Assembly: GCA_032207245.1 (NCBI GenBank)
Contig: CM063509.1
Coordinates: 96,813,038-96,877,037, forward strand
Direction: 5' to 3'
DNA length: 64,000 nucleotides
From: Pardosa pseudoannulata
Lineage: Eukaryota > Arthropoda > Arachnida > Araneae > Lycosidae
Positions 37,201 to 50,200 of the stretch are shown piece after piece. Below the pieces are notes generated by a model, which did no database searches, was not told the DNA's origin, and worked only from the letters and a program-made list of their open reading frames with translations. How positions within the stretch are numbered: position 1 is the stretch's first letter; each line of letters opens with the position of its first letter. The position numbers and the translations under genes were made by a program.

Positions 37201-40200
37201 AATTCTCTGCAACAATAAGTACTCAACTATTATCAGTTTAACTGTACAGAATAATGTATGAAATCAGTAGAACATATTTCCATGTTCTATAGACCTTTTT
37301 TTTTACTAAACTGCCTCTTAAATATACATATAGAGAAGAAAAACTTAACTTGTTTACATGTTACCCTGTTTACATGTGCCAGTAAAGTTACTGTCATTTT
37401 TCCTAGTAAAGGATTTTACTTGGAGGGTCAGAAAATCCTGTTTACATAAGCAATGCTTCCAACCCTCCTTTTTGCTGGGATTATCAACATAAGTCACATG
37501 ATCATACAAGAATGTAGTCACATCATTCCCTGTATTGTGCTCTTGTTTACTTGATACAAAATGCAACATCTATATATTTTTTACTATTTTTAATGAATCA
37601 TATGAAACATTTATTAAATTGTAACAAAAGTTTTAGAAGCAGAAGAGTAAGAAGAAGAATAAAGTAATTAATTTGAACTGTCATTATCTTTTTTATTACT
37701 TTATTGTCTTTTTTATTACTTTACTTTTCTCAGCAGCAAAGTCGGTCATTTTAAAATCTAGCACCAAATTAAATGGATCATGGGGAAGGAGGTTAAACTC
37801 TGCAATTGCCCTGATAGAAAGGTGGAATTTTTCTACACCTTAATATTTTCCCTAGCTAGAGATAAGTCTAGATAGGGAAGTGTGATTCACAAATTTACCT
37901 TGCATTTGTGCTGCTTTTTGGCACATGTAAATAGAGCTTAAATGTGTTAAATACAATATTACTCAGTATCAGTAAGTCAAATTTGGAATACTTCCTGATT
38001 ATGAAATTTAAAAATAGATGGTTAAAACATATAACTTTTTTTATAACAAACTTTGGTAAAGTAAATCACATAAAAATATTATCAATTATAAGTTTATAAA
38101 ATAAAAAATATAATTATAAAATGCTGCAAACTGTAAATTAATAATGATAAATTAAACTATGAAAAAAATTCTAAATCAGAGATCTACAGGAAATTTTGAA
38201 CTGAGATATATATAAAGGTCATAATATGCCTACACATAAAAAATAAATTAAAAAAAAAAAAAACTGGATTTATTGTGTTTGGTATGTTTAAGGTACATTC
38301 TATAGGACAAAAATGATCACTTACATGATAATTTTATGTATATAGGCTGCTATTCCAATATAATACAGAACAGTTAAATAGAAAATCGAATATCTTTTAG
38401 TTTATATAAGAGTATATTTACCTACAATTAATTTTTAACAAATCATTTATTCAATTTCAAATTTAAAATAATCTACTATTTATTTTAAAAGCACAAAATG
38501 AGTATAATTATTATATGTTAATATTATGTATGTATACATGATAATTTTTGGAAACTTACTCGAAAAATTTGGAGGTAATTCAGGACCATAAATATCATCA
38601 CTTTTGGATGCATCTTTGTCAGCAACATCTTCAGATAATTTTGTAATAGGATGAACATTTTTTTCATCACTTTCTAATTTTGGAACATTTTGGCAAAGGG
38701 ATTTTTTAGATGTTCTTTGGTTTAAAGCATCCAAATCTAAATTTGCAAATACACCAAAACCCACTCTTTTATTCTCCACTGAAGAACTGATAGTTTTGGA
38801 GTTATGATCAGGCCTGCTTAACTGCTCAGCTTCTGATGGTTTTTCTGAAGATTCTGCATCTATTTCCATATTATCATCTGCATCTATTAAACTAGGAAGT
38901 TTTAATTTATCAAGAGAATTATTCTTATCCTCAACTGAATTCTCCTCATCTTCAGAAGAGCTGTTGTCAAAAATGTCTTTAAAAAAATCCATAGGTGGTC
39001 TTTTATTTTCAGATGGAAATTTCTGGAAAGGAAATGCAGAGATTTAATTTTTTTAAAGTAAAAAGTTGAAGGAAATACAGAACATAAAGAAAAAAAAAAA
39101 ATCTGTTGTGGATACCATATGATTTCCTTGCATTTCTCTTAAATTAAACATATTTTCATTTATTTTATATGATGTATCATAAGAATCATCATTTGCACAT
39201 TATCTTCAGAGCTGAGAGTTTTGTTTTCAAAGGTAATGGTTTTTCAAATGCAGAGCCCAAATTCTGCTATCTAGTTCAAGTACATCCACACTCCATAGAG
39301 TTAATATTCATTGAGATTTTTCATTGACAATAAAGATATTTTCATCATAAATATTTCATATGAAATACATTGATGGTGAAAATTTGATATTTCATTTGAA
39401 ATTGAATTTTTTCACAACTTCAGTTACTTGTTTAAATGTAAACTCATTTAATTTAATCAAAATGGTACACTCTTAAATGCTATATAAAATACAAAAAAAT
39501 AAAAAATGATAGTTACAATAGTAAAAATTTATCAAACTGTGTCAAAACATTATTGATATAGTTAAAATATAATAAAAATGCATTTATACAATGTAAAATA
39601 TTTATCTAAGATCTTTACAATTGAAATTGTGTGCAAAATTTGTTAAAGCCCTCTGCAGAAGTTCTCTAAGAGAGTAATTACATGGTTTCCGCATACCTGG
39701 CAAGTCAGGGAAAGTCATGAAAAATCATGGATTTAGACAAAGGATTAATTTTGTCATGAAAAGTCTTGATTTTTCAAGTAAAATGAGTAAAAGTCATGGA
39801 AAGTCATGGATCTGCTAAACTACCGATTAAAAAAATGCATTGAATTGTTTAATTCTATTTTTACTTGTCATTTGGCTAAAGTTACTGAGTTTGGTATTTA
39901 TGTATTATCCTATTGACCAAGTAAAATTTGTTCACCAAGGAAACTCAAAGCAAGAAAGCTTAATGGGTGGGTAAATGTATATTATTCTGTTTTTTCTTAA
40001 ATTGTAGATTAAAATTTTATTAATATAATAATAATTATTTTTTAATAAAAATTAGTTAAGATTTTTTGCACAATTAAAAATAACAAAAAACTTCTCTTGT
40101 ATTTTTCAAAAATTTCAATTTTGCAGGCCTGTGTTATTCATGGTCACCTGGATAATACCAAATTGGAAACATTTTGATTGAAAAATTGCTATATGATTAT

Positions 40201-43200
40201 ATTTAGGTATGTAGATCCAACAATTTATTTTTATGTATGTAAGTTTATTAACACTTATAAAGTATGTTCATAGTTTTTTTTATGATAAAATTCCTGTAAT
40301 TTCTCTAAAAGCATATATTTTAGTTGTATGTACATCAGAAATTTTATTCATATATACTTTAACGAAAGCTTTTTAAAGTCATGGAAAATGATCTGCTAAA
40401 TCAGGGAAAGTCATGGATTTGAAAAATTTTATTTTGGCAGATACCCTGTAATTACTCAGCTGTAAACGATACTTTTATTTCATGAAATTCTCCATGAATT
40501 TCAGATTCACAACAATCAATTATATCAAAATTTGAAATTCAATTGCAAGAAACTTTACATGAGCGTGGATATTTTGCTTCTAGTAACAATTCCCAAAACT
40601 CAATTATTAAAATAAATATGTGCTAAATTTCAAATGCCTCTTATATTTCTAATAACTTTACTTCACCAACCCTGCTTTCAATATATATTATTTCACAAAT
40701 TAGTGATCCCTTTACAATAATATTACAAATAAATTGATTTATAAAATATGGATGAGAACAACACTAAATTCATGGAATAGTCACATGCAACTCTAAGAGT
40801 CTACCCTTAGAATATACTGTAACTGGCAATAAGTTTCAATTTTAATTTATAAAACCAGTTATTATTAGTTACAGTATACTTCATGATTATAAAAATTCAG
40901 GGAAAAGGAACAGTAAATAAGATCCTAGAGGTGACAATAAAAAACTAAATTCCTTGGCGTTACAGCCCCTAAGGTGCCAGCCTACGGTGCCAATCTTTGT
41001 TTCTGAGACCAAGAGCCCCAGGGTCATAACATATTTGCTCTGGTTAGGTGGTCAACCTTACATACACCACAGGACACATTATTGCACAGGCTGAATAGCA
41101 GGGCAAAATACCTTCCATAACATTCTATCACCCTAATAAAATAACATACAGAAAAATATATAAATCTTACATCAGAGCTTTTGGACGAGGTAGATTCTGG
41201 CACTTGCTTGATACTTACAGATGAATCTTCAGTAACTAAATAAAAGAAAGGTAATTATTCTTGAAAATGCATAAACACTTATTTAAGAATTATAAATACA
41301 AAAGTTAACAAGCATTTTTACATTTAACAGCAAAGATAACTTACTAGGTTTCATTACCTTTAAAAATCTATTACATACAAAAAAAAAAAAATAAAATAAA
41401 ATAAAAAAGAAGAATTGAGTTCTCAATTCAGTTGTCTTTTCAATGAAAAGTTATCATAAAAGACATACTGAATTATACCCCCTGAAAAAAACATAAGAAT
41501 AGCATCATTATATTATATTGCTAACTTACTTTTAGGTGCACTTTGAACTTCATTTTTAGATGGAAGGTCAACACTTTGAGAATGAGTGTCAATTTTTTCA
41601 TATGTTTTAGGTTTTTCTTCAGTGAAGGATAGGTGATCAAACACTGATTTTGCTTTTGAAGTGCTTTGAGTTCCACTTGAATTTGAGCTAGAAACATAAT
41701 AACAACAGACCTTACATCACATAAATACATTATAGTTACTTTTAAATATCCTAAAGAGAAACAGTAATCAACAATTTTTCTTTTAACAATAATTATGATT
41801 TTTTAATAAAAGTTAAGTCATTTATATATGTATAACTAAGTTAAGAACATTTATATATCTGGAATAAACTTGCTGGCAACATTTTGAATATTGCTAGTCT
41901 AGAATATAATTTAGTTTTGAGATTTAAACTCTATCATAATATTTCATTTTTTTTAACTTGATTATGAAGTAAAGAAATAGAAAGATTTGCTCACTTTTAA
42001 ATGGATAATAAATTTCTTTAATTAATTTATATTCTAATTATTCTTTAATACAAATACATAATAATGGATAAAACTACCATGAAAATGTATTGTAATATTA
42101 ATTTTATTATCCATTAGTTTTCTTTAATTTTTTTAAATCAGTCTGTGTTTTTTGTTTCAGCTAAGTTGACAACTTTTGTAGTTGAACATTTCTTTACATA
42201 ACCCTTGAGAATAAAGAATTTGGAAAATACAACAAAAATAAGCACTTCTTTTAACTTTTTATTAAAATGGAATTAAAATATTATTTATTTACTTATTGAA
42301 AATACAGTGAAACCTCTCTGTGCAGCCACCTCTCCATATCGAGAATAATTGGTTGCTCTGAAGGGTTTTATTTACTATTATAAGATAATTACTATATTGC
42401 ATAATATAAACAAGTCTGACATATATTCCTTATGTAAATGAAATTTGAAATTTATCTAAAGAGAAAATAGTACTTTATTTCATGCTTCTTTACATTTTTT
42501 TTTAAAAAAGGCTACAATTTTTTTCTGTTTGTTCTGTAGTCTTTGCACTCCTTCAAAATTAAATTATTTTCTTTAATGACTTTGTTGATTTCCGTTCTTC
42601 TGCAGTTAAATAATTCAACTAACTTTCTTGCCAATTTGCCATTCTCATATTCGTGCAGAACTTCAATGCTCTGTCCGAGATTTAGAAAAACGCATTTCGA
42701 CATTGTTGCAACTCAGATCAATGACTAACTAATGAAATGAAACTGGTGTGAGTGACATTTTTGCTGACAGAGGTGCAATTCTTCCTTAACTTTACCGATT
42801 GGAATTCCAAACAAAAGCACCAGGACACCTTCAGCACTTGATTGTCCAGTTCCTCCCTCAGTTTCTATGGATGGTGCAATAGGGATTCTGTATCTGAAGG
42901 GTGTGGGGAGAATACAAAAGAGATAACAGATTTAATCTTTCTTAGAAGGGGGGGACCACAGGAATGGACTTCTCAAGTTATTCCTTTGTCTTATATCTGA
43001 CCATAAACCTGACGTTGAGTTTTTTCGCTCAAAATTAAAGCATGGAGTGAGTAGAATTTCTCGAAAAATGAAAGGGGCAATCCTACTTGGTGGCTGTTTA
43101 GAGGTTATTTTACCATTAGGTCTATGAGTCAAAAAATCTGTGCCATGGAAAATTGTCCATTTAGAAGGGTGGCTGCTATACAGTGGTGGCCGCTCGAATA

Positions 43201-46200
43201 AGTTTCACTGTACTTAAATCCTAATTGTACTATCAACTCTACCTAGCTATATAAGTAAACCTAAAAGCTTGTATAAAAATTCATAGAAAAATATACATAC
43301 TTTGGAAAAGGGTTAGGAACATTCATTCGTTTACATAACAGAGATGCTGGATGCCACTCAATGGTAGTGCGATTGCTGGTACCAACAAGACTTTTTTTTA
43401 CAGGAGCTGTCTTTTCTTCATTTTTCTGTCCAAAGCAAGAGAAAAATAAATGCATAAAACATATATATTTCATTACATAAAATCTGATACATTTTTTTTC
43501 TCTAATGTATTTATTTAATTTTTCAGATCATCTTTTTGAAAATGAGTAACACAAAATTTAGAAAATTTAATTTTATCAATCCCATTTTCAGTGTTCACTA
43601 TTATTATAGGGGTAGTACTGGTTACAAAAAAATTTTTTAGAACACACTTAAAAAAATTAGAATGATTTCCGGATGTAATTTTAAAATATACATTTCCTCT
43701 ATCACAATTTTAAATAAAGGCATTTACATTCCAAATAACTTAACACATACAAAGTGAAAATTTAATATTCATAAAAAAATAAAAAGACAATTTGCAAATG
43801 AACATATTCAATAATTTTTAAACAGAAAAATAGCAAAAATATTAAACCCAAATGATTAGCAAAAATAAAAGGATAAATTACTATTAATATAGTATATATA
43901 TTCCTAATACATAGAAATATTTTAGTTTAAAAAAATGAAAAATAATAAATTGCTCACTGGTACATTGATTTCTTTGCATAAGATTCCTGATAGGTATATT
44001 GTTTCACACATTCCAATCAACTTTTTACAAAACTTGGAATGACTTGGAAAATAATAATGACCATGGGATACTTAAAATTATCACTCAAATACTTTTAATA
44101 CTACTAAGTTGTAAAATCTTTGATACAAGAACAAGATGAAAATAATCCATTTCAATGAGTAAAAATGAATAGAATTTCAGAAGTTTTTAGTCAAATAAGC
44201 TAATTTTAGGACATATTAATTTATTTATTTTAATAATTTAAAGATTTTCTGTTGATTTCTGTTTTTAATATGGAATGCACAAAAGAAAAAACATGTACCT
44301 TCAAAATTTAACTGATTTGGAAAAATATGCCAAAAAATTATATTTTTTACTACTAATGCATAATTTCAAAATTACTTGGTTAAAAATAAAAACTTTCCAA
44401 AATTTGTAGCATTTGGAAGTATGGTAATACATGTTAGTTTATTTTGCAAATTTTAATGATAAAAACAGAATAGAAACTAATGAATATTAATGCTGAATTT
44501 AAGCATTATATGAGTTCAATATAAATTCAATGTCATGCCAAATAAACAATTTCATTCATACAGATAAAGAATTCCCAAACTTTTGAAGCAGATAGGTTCA
44601 AGATGAAAATATGACTGATAACAAAAGAAGGCATAATGTAAAAGGGGGAAGAGGTAAAAATGTCAAAGTTCTAAAACAATAAATAATACAGTTAAGACAA
44701 ACAGAGCAGGGGGGGTCTACCCAAATTTTTCAAACAGGTGTTGTTTTTGTGAAATTGTGAAAAATCTCCTAATTTTGCAAAATTGAAATTTTGCATTAAA
44801 GTATCTGTGCACGTTTAAAACATGAATTTCGACCAAAATATCAATTTTAAAATTTTAAATTATTGAAATCCAATACATTATCTATACTTAACTGCTTGAA
44901 TTTTGTTTCTACATCATTTAGTTAGAACTAGAGTTATAGCAATTTCAATGCAAGTCCAAAGTAAATTTCAATACCAGAAGTTGTCTGAAAACTTAATTCG
45001 CTAGTTAATTTCAACAAAATCTTCTGATATAATTAAAATATTACTAATCTTAGACCAAAGAATTGATACTTAAAGGTATTGTAACGTTGCAACATACATA
45101 CACCTCTGTGTTTGTGGGGGCTTAATACGAATGCTAGCTTAAAGTCCTGGACTTTATTATATTGACTATATACAATATATACAAGGTACAAATAATGTAA
45201 CTGGGAGAGAGAATATCATGCTTCTCTACTCTCCATCCCCCAACAACCAACTGCCTTCTTCTAGAAAGACCCTTTGCAAAGGGGGGGGAAGAAAAGGGCT
45301 GAGAGCACAGGAGTGGTCAATGGACGGGACTCCTTAATGACAGCCGGCATTCCACACAGGGGTATACTCGGATATAAAAATCCAATTCCCCTCTGGGTCT
45401 GGAACTCCTGCTGTTTTCAGGGGAATAAATTCCCACGGGTCCTGAAAAATTACCAACCCTATTTCTAGCTTCCTTGTGACCAGCTGCCACATTATTAATT
45501 GTTTTTATAAAGAATCTCACAACATTCTTGAATTTAGCATCCGAATATAACAATGAATATAACAATGCTCATATTTTTATATATATTTCTTATGAAAAGT
45601 TTTATATTAATAATTTAAAATACTTAAATCTATACACAATATACCTTAAAGAAGATTCACAATAATAAATTTACCAAAGCAGGTCAAACTGAGAACAGTC
45701 ATAAATATGTTTCAATTACAGTTAGCTAGCTTTTCAGGCTATGTTAACTCCACCCAATTTAATAATGGTTTTAATGCATGCTTTACCAGTTTAAACTATA
45801 GATTTCATTTCTGATCCTGTGCATATTATTTTGAAGTGGTACAATCACTTAGATCATAGTAAAATATATTATGCTACTCACCATTCCATCCTGAAACGAA
45901 AAAAAAAGTACTAAAGATCACTTAGAAAGAAAAAAAAAGAGAAAAAAACATATCTGATTTGAAACTAGAATGGGTAAGGTTCATAATTTTTTTTTTTTTT
46001 TTTTTTTTTTGGGGGGGGGGGGAGACTATGATACACAGGATATTATGAAATTCTTGCATTAAACATTTATAATTTTTTTTAAATATCAATTTTTGTCTAT
46101 TTTGATCACCCATAACATAACATGATATCTCAATACATTGAAATTCAGAGGAAAATTTTAAATGTATACTACAAAAACATACAGAAATGGAACAAACAAC

Positions 46201-47184
46201 TACCATGGTTAATAATGGATAATTGTGATTTACAGCCCTATAATTCATAAAATGCATGAAATTTTTGGGAACTTTCGTACATTGTTGTATTCAAATTCCC
46301 ATAAATTCACACATGTGATTATGATCACAATGATAAATGACTATTCCCTGAAGAATACACTTAGAAAATTATGTAATTTATAAAATATTGATGTAACTAT
46401 TCCTTTTAGAATTATAGTATTTCTCATAGGGCGTAATTTTAGAGCATATTTACCTTCTTCAAAATGATAGTCTAGTCTTTGCAAAGTAAAACACAAGAAT
46501 GTATTAAAAGCATTCAGAAAAAAATAGCCAGTCTCACACAGAATAAAAAATGAATTTTAAAAAAATAGATGCTTTTAAAGTTATAAGTGTTTATATAGAA
46601 TTTTCTAACATACTATTATTTTTTCATTTTTCTCAAAATTGATTTTTTTATGATTTTCCTTACTGCAAAACATGATAACTCAAAAAAAATTTATGCTTGA
46701 ATCCTCAGATATTTTAAGTATGTATTATATAAATATATATCCAGAGAATAGACTAGACTTATGGCTACTGATTAATTATTTTGGGATTTACAGTCCTTTA
46801 ACTCTCATGTATTGCATAAAAATTGAAAAATATTCAATGTTCTTTTACCGAAATTCCTATAACTTCACAAATATATTTGTGGTCCCCATGATAACAGTCT
46901 ATTCCCTGAAATACATAATTAGAAACATTATCAAATTTAGAAAACAGTGATTGAATGATTTATTTTGGAATTATTGTGTTTTGCATATTTCTTACTTTTT
47001 GGGCAAATTTTACCTTATTTTTCTCTATAAAATTTAAAAATTTTTTATTTAAAAATTATAAAGCATGCATTTTTCCTAGTTTTCCCTGTTTCATCATTAA
47101 ATTAACAATTAAAAATAAAAATTTCAAAATATCGCATCCAAAGATGAACAGATGCCTTAAATCTGGTTCTTTTTGTAATATATT

Positions 47185-47220
<36 letters not shown>

Positions 47221-50200
47221 CAAATTTATAAATGAACATTGCATTTATTGAAGGAATTGATGTAATATAAAATATATAAATAAATAAAATACATCTAAAA
47301 CATTAAAACTGAAAAACAGGATAAATAGATGCACCTGAGGCCTTAGAAGTTTTAGATTTTTTAAAAATTATTTACTTTTGTGAAGGAGTTATAACATTAA
47401 TAATGTATAATATAAAATTAGATAAGCTTTATAGTAATGAAATGCAGAAAACAGAAAAGGAAAAAAATAGTAAAATTTAGTTTGCTACTAGAATATTTTT
47501 GTGAATGGGTTGTTGTGAAAATGAAAATATCTGTCTATAGGATAAAATATTTTGTGAAGCATCTGCAGACAAACCTAAACTTTGCTTAAGCTGACCCTTG
47601 AGTACAAATACTGGTAATACTTTTAAAGTTATAGAAAGCAATAATGAATAAGTCATTTACTGAAGAATGTTTATACTCACTGTCATTTTAGAAATTAAAC
47701 CATTTATGCCAGAGGCTGAAATTCCACCATTAATGCATGAACATTATAAAAAAAATGTTTAAAAATTATTTTATGCTGTTTGTGAGATATATGGCATTTT
47801 AGAAATGGAAAAGTAGACAAATAACTGTATACATAACTGTATTGTACATAATTATAAAATCTTATTATGTCTCTCAGAAAATGGTTATGCCTACTATTAA
47901 AAATGATTTTCAAATGAATATTTAATAAGTAACATTAAATTCTTTATATTAATGTGAAAGCCTGCCACAATGATGCCCTTAAACACCAGTTTATAAATAA
48001 TTCCCATAGGATTACTGTTTGAATAATGGAAAACTAGGGATAAATTGGTTAACATTTTTGTCTGATGTCCTTTTCTTATTTCTTGGTACAGAGTATAGGA
48101 AATATCATAATTGTGAAAAATTTCAATTTATATAAGAATATTTATATAATGAAAAAAGTTCAGTGTAATGGATATTAACACTGCCTTTGTCACTAGATGG
48201 CAATATGTAAGCTCTACTTGACAACACCTTGACAACCTTGAAATATAAAACCTACACTGAACCCTTAAAGGAATCTGCAAATGATAATTCTAAGGATATA
48301 CCATTTAATCAAAATAAAAAATAAATATAATTTAACAGATATACAAGGATGTCATGTGATGTCTATATCAGATTTTTTACTTTATAAAATATAATTAACT
48401 GTGTCATTAAGTAAGCCTAGGTTTGATTAATAAATGTGACATATTAATGATGTGGAATATCAAATATTATAATTTTATGTTAAACAAATATGTATTTCTT
48501 CTTCTTCTTCTTCTTTAAAAGCTTAACAACCTGTAACAGGTCTTAGCTGCCTCTACAGCTCGCCTCCTCCAGCCCAGTCTATCCCCTGCAACTCTCTTCC
48601 AGTTCTTTATCTTTAATATTTTAAGGTCATTTTCGATATGTATTTACTAGTTATAATTCAACATATATTCATAAGCAAAAGGGATATCTAAAACAAGATA
48701 TGCTAACTACTAATGTGAATACTCAATATGTAAAATAAAAAAAAAGTACCTTAAGCTTTTCTAAAGCTGCCATGACTTCATGTTCTACACTAAGATGAGA
48801 TCGGGATTCAAACCTGGAACTCAGTGCATTCGATAATGGTTTGAAAAGAACTGAGGCTTTTGAAAACTCTTCTAATTCTTGTTGTTTTTCCCATTCTGTC
48901 ATAAATCTAGGTTGTTTCAACTTGTCAACATCTAAACAATAGTAAAAACCCCAAAATAGAAAATCATATAAATTTTAATAATATGAATGAAAGTGGTACT
49001 TTTCCTTAAGATGGGTCCAAATATTGTCAACAACAGATTTTTCTTTTTCAATGTTGCATGATACTACCCTTGATTTTGCACAAAAATGCTACTTATAATA
49101 TCATCTTTAGTTTAAAAAAAAAAAAAAAAACTAAAATACTTATCACAAAATACATATTTTGTGCTTGAACAGACCCTCAAAGTTTTTTTATATTTGCTCT
49201 GCTTTCTGAGTCTACAAAATGAAACTTGTGATTTACTTTGATATGCTGAAATCTCTTTTCTAATTCTAATGGGCATTAATATTGCCAAAAATCTGACTAT
49301 AAATGTAAGTGATTCACCCATCTTAGTTGATGAAAGAATGTGAGGGTTTTGTGTGGACAATAGGGCATTGTCCCTCAACTTTATTGATAAATGAAAGAAT
49401 CATCAGTTTTCTGGTAGTGGTTTTCTACAACACCCAAACTTTGGTATGTTTCAAACAAAGCAATTGTGTTGGAGGAATACGATTGCAGACTGATCATTGG
49501 AAAAATTCAATATGAAAACTGTTTTCACGCATTAGCCAGGCACCAAGAGCTCAACCATACTCCCAAGGACAAAGGTCAAAGGAGGAGGGAAGAGATAAAG
49601 CCCTTCATACCAAGGTTTCTTGGTTAGGGGATAAAGAGGTGGAAGGGAAATGCTGTTGAACTCTCCAACCAGAGAGTATCTTAATGTAATCGTCTGACTG
49701 AGCTAACGGAGTAATTATAGGGACTTTGTTTCACTTTGATTGATTATGCTTAAGTCATATTTTCTGATTTACATCTTTCTTTGAGGATAAATAGTTAAGG
49801 GGTTTTTATTTTTGAAAGAAAGGCCTCATTTTATTTTTCAATACAAACTTCCATTTATCAATTAAACCAAAACTATGTTGTGCCAGGAAGATTAAGGTGT
49901 GATGAAGGATATATAAATTAACATTCAACCACTTGGTGTTACAATGTGGTAAATATTTCTAATATTTACGGCTTTTAATAGTACACCCAATACTATCATT
50001 TTAATATAACTCAAGCTGGAATTTGATCCTTTTCCTAAGACTTCTTTTGATTGAAACAGGCAGAATGTTGCCAAAATAGTAAAATTTAATTTTTTTTATG
50101 CAGAAGTTTTATTATGTACTACTATAAAACAATAATTTATAAATTATTTATTATGTCCTTCTGTTTTTGAATCGTCTTATCCCACAAGGTATATAATTTT

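Noticed and set aside
37340..37570. GC-richer block in the N-O intron with overlapping ORFs on both strands
   Set aside because: Exon N joins exon O in phase without it, and neither frame shows a domain.
46672..47251. Two ORFs of 92 and 98 codons (possible membrane proteins)
   Set aside because: They lie in a GPATCH1 intron, are dominated by AT-driven hydrophobic codons, and one runs through a TA microsatellite.
49530..49690. GC-richer block in the H-I intron, considered as an exon or element
   Set aside because: No open frame with splice sites in phase and no terminal repeats; left unassigned.
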